From Valencia hispanica (taxonomy: Eukaryota > Chordata > Actinopteri > Cyprinodontiformes > Valenciidae), in NCBI GenBank assembly GCA_963556495.2, contig OY747712.1, positions 54,553,069-54,617,068 of the forward strand: a DNA stretch of 64,000 bases, given 5' to 3'. The notes below the pieces were generated by a model. It ran no database searches, was not told the origin of the DNA, and saw only the letters and a list, made by a program, of their open reading frames with translations. Numbering within the stretch: position 1 is the first letter of the stretch; each line of letters begins with the position of its first letter. Positions 41,109 through 51,851 of this stretch are shown here, in pieces. The translations under genes were made by a program, and so were the position numbers.

Positions 41109-43875
41109 TTGAGGGAACCGGGCAATAAATCCACCCCTACCGTCTCCCAGAATTCACCCGGCACCCCTGAGGCTATATCAGTGATTATCAGCAGCAGGAA
41201 ACATAAACCGTTAACCACACGCTCTCATATTAAACAAAATCTCAAATTGATAACCTGTCAGATGGTTCAGCTGCCCATCATCACAATACTTAAGTTAGCT
41301 TTATTAAACATTAGATCTCTATCCGGGAAGTCTTTTCTTATGAATGACTTCATCACTGAGCATAATTTACACGCCCTTTCTTTATCAGAAACTTGGCTAG
41401 ATGAAAATAACGAAACAACTTCATTAATAGAATCCAGTCCTCCAAATTATAATTTCTTAAGCGAGAACAGAAAACACAAACGAGGCGGAGGTGTAGCCAC
41501 CATCTTTCACAACTCAATGAACTTTAAAAAGGTAACTCTGGGCACGTTTGATTCTTTTGAATACCTAGCCACCCAGATAAATGAGCCTAACAAAGCGTTA
41601 TTTCTAAGTTTATATAAACCACCAAAACTTAACTCTTACTTCTTTAATGATTTCAATGACCTTCTTTCTGTAATATGTATCGACTATGACCACCTAATCA
41701 TCGTGGGGGACTTTAACATCCATACCGACAACCCCCAAGATAGACAAGCAAAAACGTTGGATGATACTCTCCACAACTTCGGACTGATCCAGCATGTCAA
41801 ACAACCAACACACAATAAAGGACACACTCTGGACTTAATTATCAGCAAAGGTTAAAATATTTCTGACATCTCTGTAATTAATATTGCGTTATCTGACCAT
41901 TTCTGTATTTTTTTTGAAAGTACCATCTCTGCTAAATTATCCAGCCACAGTAAGACCACTATAAAAAAGCGTTTTCTAGGGGACAGTTCAGTAGAAACCT
42001 TTAAACGTATTTATCCTTCCACCACATCCCCCTCATCTCCCAACTCAAACTCAGTAAATAAGTTGGTAGATAATTTCCTTGCGAAAATCTCAGACATCAT
42101 GGATTCCATTGCTCCAACTAAAGTGAAAGTAGTCTCAGGTAGAAAAAAGTCTCAGTGGACAAGTAATCCACTGGTACGTAGTGAAAAAAGAGAGTGTCGA
42201 CGAGCCGAGAGAAAATGGCGGAAAACCCGACTCCAGGTTCACTGTGAGATCTACAAAGAGAGACTGAATAGATATCAGCTAACTATAAAAGATGCTAGGG
42301 AATCGATCTTTTCTGAAATCATCAACAGAAACATTAATAAGGCACGGACTCTATTTGCAACAGTGGAAAGACTAACTAATCCTTTAGTGACAGTAGCCCC
42401 TGAACTAAACTCTACCAGGGCCTGCAATGAATTTGCCAGCTTTTTCACTGAAAAGATTCTAACAATTAGACGGTCAATCTGTACCTCAATATCGAACCCA
42501 CAACCAGTGCCATCCCCAATCAACAACAATGTAGAGAAAATGTCTAAATTCCACGAATTAAACCAGAACAGAACCAGATTATTGAAAAAGCTGTGTTTCA
42601 GCAGTTAAATGGCTTCATAACAATGACAAACCGTTTTGATGCTTTTCAGTCTGGTTTCCGTGCTCACCACAGCACCGAGACTGTCCTCGTCAAAGTATTT
42701 AATGACATCCGCATAAATACAGACTGTGGAAGAACCACAGTGCTGGTTCTGTTGGACCTCAGTGCAGCATTTGACACTGTTGATAATGATATTTTATTGG
42801 AACGACTGGAGAGCTGGGTCGGACTCTCTGGTACAGTACTTGGCTGGTTCGAGTCTTACCTAAAGAACAGGGACTTCTATGTTTCAATAGGAAACTTTTC
42901 ATCAGAACGAACAGAAATCACATGTGGGGTGCCCCAGGGCTCCATCCTGGGGCCCCTCTTATTTAATATCTACATGCTCCCACTAGGCAAGATTATAGCA
43001 ACCAAAAACATTAGCTACCATAACTACGCAGATGACACTCAGCTCTACATTACAATGTCACCAGGTGACTCTGAACCCATTCAAACCCTAAATCAATGCA
43101 TTGACCAAATAAATGGATGGATGTGCCATAACTTTCTCCAGCTGAATAGAAACAAAACTGAAGTGATTATTTTTGGACCCAAGGAGGAACGATCAAGAGT
43201 CAGCACACAGCTTCAATTAATACAGCTAGAAACTACTGATCAGGTTCGTAACCTATGTGTAGTAATGGACTCAGACCTGAACCTCCAGGGTCACATAAAG
43301 GCAATAACAAGGTCAGCGTTCTATCACCTGAAGAACATCTCTAGGATTAAAGGACTGATTTTGCAACACGACCTAGAAAAACTCATCCATGCGTTTATCT
43401 TTAGTCGGATTGATTACTGCAACAGCATCTTCACAGGTCTGCCTAAAAACACATCACATCACATATTCCATCAATCAGAAAGCTGCAGCTGATCCAGAAC
43501 GCTGCCGCTCGCGTCCTCACTAGAACCAGGAAAGTAGAGCACATCACCCCAGTTCTAAAGTCCTTACACTGGCTCCCTGTAGCTCAGAGAATAGACTTTA
43601 AAATACTTTTACTAGTTTATAAATCATTACATGGCTTAGCACCAAAATATGTTGAAGATCTGTTGTCATGGTACCAACCACCAAGACCACGCAGGTCCTC
43701 CAACTCTAGCCTACTAAACATCCCTAGACTCAGAACTAAACATGGAGAAGCAGCTTTCACTTTTTATGCTCCCCTTATCTGGAACAGACTTCCTGACGAG
43801 TGTAGAGCTTCTGAAACTCTGAACTGCTTTAAATCGAGACTAAAAACCCATTTGTTTAGAATTGCCTTTGAGTAA
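41109..43875 (+). pseudogene. LINE family A ORF2, disrupted
   Basis: Endonuclease frame 41109-41855: [34 protein letters not shown]; a TAA at 41853 interrupts before LSDHFCIFF. Linker 42063-42608. RT frame 42593-43492 (299 codons): [20 protein letters not shown], motif [15 protein letters not shown] (Asp kept), [20 protein letters not shown], motif [15 protein letters not shown] intact. An insertion-like duplication near 43447-43470 (CACATCACATCACATATTCC) shifts the frame; the C-terminal domain ends at 43875 (FKSRLKTHLFRIAFE). The fingers region is deleted near 42575. Catalytic palm residues survive but the protein is fragmented. Confidence 0.8.
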
Positions 43876-43917
43876 ATGCTTGATGTCATATGTATGAAAT
43901 GTGTTCATGCTCTATTG

Positions 43918-43945
43918 CTTTTCTTTTTCTTTTTCTTTTTCTCTT
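43918..43945. repeat. CTTTTT run in the LINE 3' UTR
   Basis: Four to five CTTTTT units in the family A 3' UTR, absent as such from copy 1 (which shows only a short GAAAAA-like trace near 4350). Confidence 0.6.
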
Positions 43946-44185
43946 GCTTTATTGTGTATCATGTGTAATGTGTGTTTCTTTTATGTGTTTCTTTTAAATC
44001 ACCAAATCATGTAAAGCACCTTGAATTACCCTGCTGTTGAAAGTGTGCTATACAAATAAAATTCCCTTGCCTTGCCTAATGACTAAATAGAGTGCACCTG
44101 TGTATAATCTAATGTCAGTACAAATACAGCTGCCCTGTGACGGCCTCAGAGGTTGTCTAAGAGAATGTTGGGAGCAACAACACCA

Positions 44186-45194
44186 TGAAGTCCAAAGAAC
44201 ACTAAACAATAAAATTATTGAGAAATATAAAGCAGGCTTAGGCTACAAAAAGATTTCCCAAGCCTTGAACATCCCACGGAACACTGTTCAAGCGATCATT
44301 CAGAAATGGAAGGAGTATGGCACAACTGTAAACCTACCAAGACAAGGCCGTCCACCTAAACTCACAGGCCAAACAAGGAGAGCGCTGATCAGAAATGCAG
44401 CCAAGAGGCCCATGGTGACTCTGGACGAGCTGCAGAGATCTACAGGTCAGGTGGGGGAATCTGTCCATAGGACAACTATTAGTGGTGCACTGCACAAAGT
44501 TGGCCTTTATGGAAGAGTGGCAAGAAGAAAGCCATTGTTAAAAGTAAACCATAAGAAGTCCCGTTTGCAGTTTGCCAAAAGCCATGTGGGGGACACAGCA
44601 CACATGTGGAAGAAGGTGCGCTGGTCAGATGAGACCAAAATGGAACTTTTTGGCCAAAATGCAAAACGCTATGTGTGGCGGAAAACTAACACTGCACATC
44701 ACTCTGAACACACCATCCCCACTGTCAAATATGGTGGTGGCAGCATCATGGTCTGGGGGTGCTTCTCTTCAGCAGGGACAGGGAAGCTGGTCAGAGTTGA
44801 TGGGAAGATGGATGGAGCCAAATACAGGGCAATCTTGGAATAAAACCTCTTGGAGTCTGCAAAAGACTTGAGACTGGGGCGGAGGTTCACCTTCCAGCAG
44901 GACAACGACCCTAAACATAAAGCCAGGGCAACAATGGAATGGTTTAAAACAAAACATATCCATGTATTAGAATGGCCCAGTCAAAGTCCAGATCTAAATC
45001 CAATCGAGAATATGTGGCAAGATCTGAAAACTGCTTTTCACAAATGCTGTCCATCTAATCTGACTGAGCTGGAGCTGTTTTGCAAAGAAAAATGGGCAAG
45101 AATTTCAGTCTCTAGATATGCAAAGCTGGTAGAGACATACCCTAAAAGACTGGCAGCTGTAATTGCAGCAAAAGGTGGTTCTACAAAGTCTTGA
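44186..45194 (+). pseudogene. Tc1 transposase, copy 2, inactivated
   Basis: Close to the copy at 20139, but the start region has a deletion and a stop after MKSKEH (about 44186-44205), so the open frame 44100-44843 begins at an unrelated upstream Met. A TAA at 44841 replaces a Glu codon before NLLESAKDL. Downstream, 44850-45194 contains FQQDNDPKHKA and [11 protein letters not shown]. The first Asp motif WSDETKMELFG is upstream of the stop. It ends AAVIAAKGGSTKS, probably the ancestral C-terminus. Two lesions separate the catalytic residues, so no active enzyme. Confidence 0.88.
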
Positions 45195-45961
45195 TTTAGG
45201 GGGCTGAATAATTACGCACACCCCACTTTTCAGTTATTTATTTGCAAAAATTTTTTAGAATCATGTATGATTTTCGTTACACTTCTCATGTGTACACCAC
45301 GCACGTGGAATTCCAGTAAAATTGATTCATGCTTGTGGCTGTAATGTGACAAAATGTGGAAAAGTTCAAGGGGGCCGAATACTTTTGCAAGCCACTGTAG
45401 GTCTGTAATTCACTAAGTCATCTTGATCAAGGGTAGGTTTCTTGAGTAAAGGTTTAATTACAGCTATTTTAAATTATTGTGGTATGTATCCGTTTACTAA
45501 GGATAGATTCATCATATCCAAAATGGGCCAGGAACCAAATGGAACACTTACTTAAATAATTTGTTTGGGATTGGGTCCAACATACAAGTTGAAGGTTTAG
45601 ATGAGGCTAATATTTTTGACAATTCAGAATGGTCGACTGAATCAAAACAGCCTAAGCACTAATGAGGTTCTACAGTACTTTCCGATGCTGCCTCATTTAC
45701 TGAGGAAGAAGTAATCATGTTTGGGAGGATGCCAATGATTTTTTTAAAAATAGAATTAATTTTATTTATGAAGAATCCCATAAAATCATCACTGCTAAGA
45801 GCTGGGGGAATAGTTGGCTCAACAGAGCTATGACTCTGTGTAAGTTTGGCAACTGTACTAAAAAGAAACCTAGGATTGTTTTTATTCGCCTCTATTAATG
45901 ATGAAAAATATGCTGTTCTAGCTTGTCGAAGGGTCTTTTTATACAGCAGTAGACTGTTATT

Positions 45962-46993
45962 CTAGGTTAAATAGGAATCCTCTAGATGTGTAGAGCGCCA
46001 TTTTCTCTTCAACTTCCTAGTATTCTGCTTTAAAGTACGCAACTCTGCGTTTAACCAAGGAGTCAGCCTCCTATGGTTAGCCACTTTCTTTTTTAAGAGG
46101 GCTACACTATCTAATGCCAAACGCAATGAGGTCGTAACGCTGTGAACCAGACCATCAATTTCTGAAGGGTTAGTGATAGAATTGCTGCCATCCACTGTGT
46201 TACTCTGAGACACTGAGGAAAGTAAGAATGGAACAGATTCTTTAAAAATTGTTACAGCATTGTCTGATAAAGCTCTACTATAATGAAATTTTCTTTCAGA
46301 TTTAAGATGGTCAGTTAAAGTAAATTCAAAAGTTATTAAGAAGTGGTCAGACAGGACCGGGTTATGTGGGTGGACTGTTATTTCCTCACACTCAATACCG
46401 TATGTCAGTACAAGGTCCAAAGTATGTTGCCCGAGTGGGTCGATCCCTGTACTTTTTGAGTAAAGCCAATTAAGTCTAAAATAGCATTAAAGGCTGCATT
46501 TAGGCTATCACTTTCAGTATCCACATGAATATTGAAGTCCCCCACTATAATGACCCTATCAGTATTTAATACTAAATCAGATAAAAAATGTGAGATCTGA
46601 TCCAAGAATTGAAAGTAAGGGCCTGATGGACGATACAAAATCACAAACAAAAATGGTTAATGTTTTGCAACTTGGATGAGGAAAATTAAGGGTTAGATGT
46701 TCAAAAGAGCTGTAGCTATTAATTGGTCTGGGACTAATTAGTAAATCAGAACGAAAAATGGTTGCAACTCCTCCTCCTTGCCCAGTATTTCTAGGAATGT
46801 GAAAATTTAAATGACTGGAAGGAGTTGACTCATTTATACTGACATAATCCTCCTGCTGCAACCAGGTTTCTGTGAGACAAAACAAATCAATGTGATTATC
46901 ACAAATCAAGTCATTTACTAACAACGTTTTTGAGGAGAGAGATCTTATGTTTAATAAACCACATTTAATAGATTTATTTTTCTGTTCAGTCAA
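45962..46993 (-). pseudogene. LINE family B endonuclease, frameshifted
   Basis: Minus-strand pieces encode [39 protein letters not shown] (46993-46577), [15 protein letters not shown] (46650-46405) and [11 protein letters not shown] with HRRLTPWLNAELRTLK (46420-45962). Two frame changes split the domain. Motifs match copy 7 at 30855. In the intact protein the endonuclease would nick the target DNA strand. Confidence 0.75.
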
Positions 46994-47030
46994 AGTTGTA
47001 TTTATCTTTACGAGATTTCCCTCGTCTCCA

Positions 47031-47390
47031 AAGCTACAAAAATATTAGTTACCGTTATTAGTTACAGTTACCATTATCACTAAAGGAGGCAGGGAAGTAA
47101 CTAAACATCTGACAGAGAGAAGAGAATAGTTAGAGACAGGAGAAAGAAGAGTAGCCGCAATGAAGCTAAGCTATCTGAGCTAGCGAGACCTTACCACCCC
47201 AAGAAAAACTGTGTGAAACACAAGTTCCCAAAACGTAAAGTACACCACCACAAAACGTGTGCTTGTGTGTTAAAATAACTTAGAGAGGCCTCAGCACAGA
47301 GAAAACAAGATCAATTCAAGAGAGTCTGAACACCAAACAGCTACACGGAGTGCAACAGCGACAACAGGAAATGACGCAATACGGCTTACC
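47031..47390 (-). promoter_or_regulatory. Probable 5' leader/promoter region of LINE family B
   Basis: Sequence directly upstream (minus strand) of the endonuclease part, not matching ORF1 of copy 7. On the minus strand it starts near GTGACGGGGGTAAGCCG, has GCGTCATTTCCTGTTG (a CRE-like and ETS-like pair) and later GGAGACGAGG. LINEs of this type carry internal promoters in the leader; the role here is inferred from position. Confidence 0.35.
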
Positions 47391-47541
47391 CCCGTCACAC
47401 AGTCAAAATTTTAAAAAAAAAATATATATATTACTTTGTGAATTGGGATACTCCTTGAAGAAGTTATTTCTACAATGTTTCCTATGTATGTTGACTATTA
47501 AGCCTACGTCTGATGTCAGTATAAATTCACTTTCATATTTC
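47391..47541. other. Unassigned DNA, no gene
   Basis: Short AT-rich linker between the LINE leader and a TTAA-flanked transposon. Confidence 0.5.
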
Positions 47542-47545
47542 TTAA

Positions 47546-48267
47546 AGGAGGGGTGGCATGTAAAATCCACTTTTTAAAGCTTTTCATCACAATTTTATGC
47601 CATTCCCTCCTTAAAAACACACCTCAAGTGTTTCTTAGGTTAATTTATGTATGTTTGAGTAATATCTATAAACTCTACCGGCCGCCATGTTGAGCACTGA
47701 ACGCCAGGGTCCTCCTAGGAACACCCCAACCTCCCAGCAATGCCCCTAAATTTTGATTACCACCCACGTTTCTCCACAGCCCTCCCTTCCCTGCTCCCAG
47801 AGCAGTGCACTGAAGCAGAGCGTCGTCAGCAGCAATCAGGTAGCACCTGTGGAAAGTAGTAGCTCTTGAACGAGCCGCTGAACGCGCTCCGGTTCATCCA
47901 ATATTTCCCTTTCAGGGTCATAGACGGGATCAAATGCATATGCTTGTACCATGTCCTGCGTGGCCATAGTAAACCGAAAGATATGCCTGTCTTCCAAAAC
48001 TCCGGCGCTGTAATGCTTTGTTCCCATGCGACTAGAGAATGTTGTGATGACGTTGACGGCAACGTGTTGAAGGGGGCATGTCCGAGACTCTTAAAGAGAC
48101 ATGCAGCTAATTTCAAGGCGTTCAGTGCGGACATGTTGTGAGTGCAAAATTTAAAATAGGTAGTATTAATCATTTATTTAACTTATAGATCTATTTCAGG
48201 TAAAATTATTTATGTATTGGACCTAAGAATTGCTCTTTCTGCATAAGAAGAACGTGCCACCCCCCCT
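47546..48267. mobile_element. TTAA-flanked DNA transposon, Kolobok-like, non-autonomous
   Basis: 722 bases with TTAA at 47542-47545 and 48268-48271. Inverted ends: AGGAGGGGTGGCATGT on the left, and the complement of AGGGGGGGTGGCACGT on the right. TTAA targets are used by Kolobok and piggyBac; the G-rich ends favour Kolobok, but this is an inference. A minus-strand frame (48027-47836, 63 codons) with YAFDPVYDPEREIL resembles the acidic Y-x-F-x-P segment seen in proteins of fish DNA transposons, so the element may be a deletion derivative keeping part of its gene. Confidence 0.7.
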
Positions 48268-48271
48268 TTAA

Positions 48272-48362
48272 TGAAAAACAGTATCATGCCAAATATTCTA
48301 TACGAAAAGTCAATCTACTTAACTGGATTTAAATTGCTTTTTGGATTTTTCACTATCTCCAT
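48272..48362. other. Short linker, nothing recognised
   Basis: About 90 AT-rich bases between the transposon and a SINE. Confidence 0.5.
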
Positions 48363-48519
48363 CCATCCATCCATTTTCTGAACCCGTCCATCCTAATGCA
48401 GGGTTATGGGGGGGCTGGTGCCTATCTCCAGCGGTCAAGGGGCGAGAGGCGGGTACACCCTGGACAGGTTGCCAGTCCATCGCAGGGCAACACAGAAACA
48501 TACAGGACAAACAACTCGA
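48363..48519 (-). mobile_element. tRNA-derived SINE, 3' half
   Basis: Starts with CCATCCATCCAT (GGAT repeats on the minus strand) and matches the 3' half of the SINE at 50675: CTCCAGCGGTCAAGGGGCGA, CCTGGACAGGTTGCCAGTCC. The tRNA-related half is missing; a family B LINE piece follows directly at 48520. Confidence 0.8.
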
Positions 48520-49616
48520 CATTTAAATCCCATATTAAACAGGTTTCTAGGATTTCCTTCTTTCACCTCCGGAATATTGCTAAAATTAGAAACATCCTGT
48601 CTGAGAAACTAGTCCATGCATTTGTTACCTCAAGGCTGGACTACTGTAATTCTTTACTATCAGGTAGTCCACAAAATGCCATTAAAAGCCTTCAGTTGAT
48701 CCAAAATGCGGCAGCAAGAGTTCTGATTAATATTAAATAGAGAGATCATATTTCTCCTGCTTTAGCTTCCCTTCATTGGCTCCCTGTTAAATCCAGAATA
48801 GAATTTAAGATCCTTCTTCTTACATACAAAGCCCTTAATAATCAAGCTCCATCATACATCAGAGATCTAATTGTTTAATATGTTCCCAACAGATCACTTT
48901 GCTCTCAGACTGCAGGTTTACTTGTAGTTCCTAGGATTTCTAAAAGTAGAATGGGAGGCAGATCTTTTAGTTATCAGGCTCCTCTCCTGTGGAACCAGCT
49001 CCCAGTTTTTGTCCGAGAGGACTAAAACTGTACAGTACATTCTGTTATTTCGACTGTTAACTTTGTTTTCTCTCTGTGTTTTTCTCTCCATAGAAGATAT
49101 GCCTGGTCTGGTATCCTGCTTGGCTGCAATGCCCTGTTGGACCAGGGGCATCGACTGGGATGATGCTCCCAGTAACTGAACATCCACTGTGTCCTGTTAT
49201 CAACTTTTTACTTTCTGTAACATAGAGAGTACTCTTATATCAGATCTTCTGTTCCTACTGTCTCTGCTCTGTCTTCTCAAACCCCCAGACGGTTGTGGCA
49301 GATGGCCGCTCCTACTGAGCCTGGTTCTGTTGGAGGTTTCTTCCTGTTAAAGGGGAGTTTTTCCTTTCCACCGTCGCTACATGCTTGCTCAGTATGAGGG
49401 ATTGCTGAAGGATTGCTGTGGTTGGAAAGTCTGCATCAACGGGGTCCAACTTCACGACAATGACTGATGCAATCTGCTGGAATTCCTTAAATAGGAAACT
49501 TTTTAACTGATTGGAATGTTTATATAAATGTATTGAAATGACTTCTTGTTAAGTGCCTTGAGATGACATCTGTTGTGAATTGGCGCTATATAAATAAACT
49601 GAATTGAATTGAATTG
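48520..49616 (+). mobile_element. LINE family B copy 9, 5'-truncated and gapped
   Basis: Begins at ACATTTAAATCCCATATTAA (RT C-terminal domain) and ends in TTGAA units at 49616. The first frame (to 48740) encodes FHLRNIAKIRNIL and DYCNSLLSGSPQNAIKSL but stops at a TAG where other copies read KKRDH. A gap removes about 150 bases near 49022 (after CAGCTCCCAGTTTTTGTCCG). Non-coding relic. Confidence 0.82.
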
Positions 49617-50227
49617 AAGAGACCACACCTCATTTACTTTTAATAAATGGACCATTCAAGTTTGACTTGGTGCCGCTTACAGAGCTACCGCTTTTTTTTC
49701 TCAGAGCATAACGGGTTTTTTTTTTACGATGGAGGGGGAAAAATGAAGGGAAGGAGTCTCTAGAAGTCTAATAAAAAAGTTTCTAAAGTAATGCTAACCT
49801 TTAATAATAAGATAGCGATGCTCATTTCATTTAATAAATGGACTTTAGCCCCAGTGAAAGAGCTAACAGTGTTTGGCTTCACCAGTTTTTACAACAACGT
49901 TCATAACACAGCTAACTGGCGGGATGACTTTGTATATTAGCTTGCTACATGGCCAACATTACTCACCGTGTCCGTCTTAAAAACAACATTTCAAACATTT
50001 AAGCAAGTTTTATGTTGGCTACTTACATTTAGCTCAATGGTGCAGAACCATTGACTGTATATCAAGGGCAGAACTGAAGCTTGACCTCCGACGGTTAATG
50101 GACCTCCGATCCCCGGTCTTCTTCTCCTCGGTCTGCTGAGGAGCTTTGAGAACCGCGCAAATGCTACGAAATAAAAGCACTTCCTGTGCATGCGTGCGTG
50201 CGTGCAAGTAATTTCATGCTTAATATA
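49617..50227. other. Unassigned DNA, no gene
   Basis: About 610 bases. A phrase AATAAATGGAC recurs at 49645 and 49833, suggesting a short duplicated or transposon-derived segment. GTGCGTGC repeats near 50191. No coding sequence recognised. Confidence 0.5.
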
Positions 50228-50228
50228 T

Positions 50229-50323
<95 letters not shown>

Positions 50324-50326
50324 TAT
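50228..50326. repeat. GATA tetranucleotide microsatellite
   Basis: About 24 nearly perfect TAGA/GATA units. Uninterrupted, so probably recently expanded and polymorphic. Confidence 0.97.
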
Positions 50327-50329
50327 TGC

Positions 50330-50524
50330 TTTTATGTGTGTGCTTGCATGGGAGATGGGGTGGTGGGTGGGGTTGGGGGTGTAGCTGTAGTGATGTTTTT
50401 ATTTTTGGGTTTTGGGAAAGGGGTGGATGGGAGGTAGTGGGTCATTTTTAATCTGTAAAGCACTTTGAGAAGCTTTGTTGTAGTTTGAAAAGCGCTTTAT
50501 AAATAAAGTTTGATTTGATTTGAT
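50330..50524 (+). mobile_element. 3' end of another LINE (family F)
   Basis: G-rich stretch, then AAAGCACTTTGAGAAGC, AAAAGCGCTTTATAAATAAA and a tail of TTTGA units. This is the layout of a CR1/L2-type 3' end, different from families A and B. No coding part is present. Confidence 0.65.
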
Positions 50525-50525
50525 A

Positions 50526-50674
50526 AAACTCACAAAAACAGGAATTAAAAAAATATATAATACTGTGAAGAAATTAGCCCAAATTGTACAGGGCATGAAT
50601 ATTTTAGTGTCACACACTACTCATCTACTAAACTCAAAGCACCCAGGTTTTCCTTCACTTTGGTTCAATTGTGA
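50526..50674. other. Short linker, nothing recognised
   Basis: AT-rich; no feature found. Confidence 0.5.
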
Positions 50675-51037
50675 CTGCACAGTGTTGGTAGCACTGTTGC
50701 CTTGCAGCAAGAAGGTCCTGGGTTCAATCCCCGGCCTGGGGTCTTTCTGCATGGAGTTTGCACGTTCTCACTGTGCGTCTGTTCTCTCCGGGTACTCCGG
50801 CTTACTCCCACAGTCCAAAAACATGACTGTTAGGTGAATTGGTGCTCTAAAAAATTGCCCTTAGGTGTGTGTGTGTGCATGGTTGTTTGTCCTGTGTGTC
50901 TCTGTGTTTCTCTCCGATGGACTGACGTGTCCAGGGTATACCCCGCCTCTCGCCCCATGACAGCTGGAAATAGGCACCAGCCCCCCGCAACCCTGCATAG
51001 GAATGATGGGTACACAAAATGGATGGATGGATGGATC
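50675..51037 (+). mobile_element. tRNA-derived SINE, full copy
   Basis: The 5' part reads like a tRNA gene: A-box-like TGGTAGCACTG (about 50686) and B box GGTTCAATCCC (50721-50731). The tRNA-unrelated body includes CCGGGTACTCCGGCTTACTC and CTCGCCCCATGACAGCTGGA, and the element ends in GGAT repeats. Two relatives lie at 37815 and 48363. The B box makes an RNA polymerase III promoter plausible. Confidence 0.82.
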
Positions 51038-51356
51038 AATTGTGTAAGTTAGGCTCAGTATGGGGAAGACTGCAGACTTGACAACTGGCCAAAAGACCAT
51101 CGTTGATACCCTTCATAGGATGGGTAAGCCACAAACGTTCATAGCTATATATGCGCATGCTATATAGCTATATATGTGCATGCGTCGGGGTCCATTACAC
51201 AGAGAGACCTGCCAACTTCAGCTCCCTAATTAACACGGTTTTAACTGCTTTAAAATTGTTTTTATTGCTAGTTTTAACTGACTTTAACACCACTGACTTT
51301 TAGCAATTTGTTTTTATCTGGGACGTTTTTGTTTTGTTTTTTACTCAAAACAAAAG
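51038..51356. other. No gene; imperfect duplication at 51138-51184
   Basis: TATAGCTATATATGCGCATGC is followed by a near copy, TATAGCTATATATGTGCATGC (each about 21 bases, overlapping palindromic sites). The rest is unremarkable; the last A/T-rich part (TTTTTGTTTTGTTTTTTACT) may be the decayed tail of the next element. Confidence 0.5.
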
Positions 51357-51849
51357 TGTGGCAGTGTGGAGCTCAGAATTGGTGTCTGAGTACCAAGTAG
51401 AAGCCCAACAGATTTACTTTCACAAGCGGAGCACTACAGATTTTGCTACAGTACTCCACTTGATATGTGTGTGAAAAATATTTATTATGAATTGCTGTGG
51501 GTTTATTTTCTGATGATATGGACACGGAGACGGAAAATAAAGGGGAAGAAAGAAAGAGGATGAATAAGAGAGGTAGGAAACAAAAAGTCAAGAGAGAGGG
51601 AGAGTTAAAAATACAAGAGAGGAAGGGGAACAAAGAAAACACAGGAAAACATCAAAGTATACCTCCATACCCACAGGACGGCAGAGAGAGAGAGGAAAAA
51701 ACAAAAAACCCAAAAAAGGAACATCGACAAAATAAAACAAACATTGTGAACTAAGAACTACACAACCACATCACACAAAAATGGATATAGAAATACAACA
51801 ACAATGTCACAGAAAAGCTCATGGTACAGATTAATCAAGATCTAATAAT
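51357..51849 (-). mobile_element. GC-rich retroposon, copy 2, 3' end only
   Basis: Minus-strand match to about 24050-24560 of copy 1: GTGTGGAGCTCAGAATTGGT, CCAAGTAGAAGCCCAACAGA, then the purine-rich complement of its CT-rich stretch, to CTCATGGTACAGATTAATCA. It ends at a hAT insertion (51852). The A-rich tail side lies at 51320-51356. Small indels against copy 1 show independent history. Confidence 0.75.
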
Positions 51850-51851
51850 GA

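Larger units (their letters stand above)
39623..44076 (+). mobile_element. LINE family A copy 2, near full length with RT deletion
   Basis: Starts at a leader matching the 5' end of copy 1 (TCTGCTGAAGGAGGAGCAGC), covers ORF1 and ORF2, and ends in the GCCTTGCC tail at 44076. Compared with copy 1, about 300 bases are missing near 42575, joining ELNQN to KAVFQQLN. Inserted in the Tc1 leader; no clear target duplication. Confidence 0.82.
39362..45398 (+). mobile_element. Tc1-type transposon (CAGTGGCTTGCAAAAG termini), copy 2, with LINE inside
   Basis: Left end at 39362 after TA 39360-39361; right end TTTTGCAAGCCACTG at 45398 before TA 45399-45400. The left terminal repeat runs to GATGAGTGC (39622); a family A LINE occupies 39623-44076; the Tc1 resumes as TAATGACTAAATAGAGTGCA, continuous with copy 1 at about 20029. 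It lies within LINE family B. Without the LINE it is about 1.6 kb. Confidence 0.9.
38354..47390 (-). mobile_element. LINE family B copy 8, internally deleted, host of a Tc1 element
   Basis: Two minus-strand parts: 38354-39361 (3' end to the LHWLPVKSRIEFK region) and 45399-47390 (RT start NYRP region, linker, endonuclease, 5' leader). The Tc1 element sits between them with TA on each side. The joined sequence would still lack most of the RT palm, so that deletion is older than the Tc1 insertion. ORF1 is also missing: the endonuclease start (about 47010) passes directly into a leader-like sequence. Endonuclease pieces: 46993-46577, 46650-46405 and 46420-45962, separated by shifts. Confidence 0.75.

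Noticed and set aside
43447..43470. ACATC repeats as a regulatory site
   Set aside because: A short duplication inside the LINE ORF2 that only shifts its frame.
47826..48173. 115-codon frame in the TTAA transposon
   Set aside because: Overlaps the better 63-codon frame in another phase and shows no motif.
50228..50326. CRISPR-like array
   Set aside because: A uniform tetranucleotide microsatellite without spacers, in a fish genome.
50675..50745. Possible tRNA gene
   Set aside because: A- and B-box-like motifs exist but the cloverleaf stems do not pair well and the sequence continues into a SINE body with GGAT tail.
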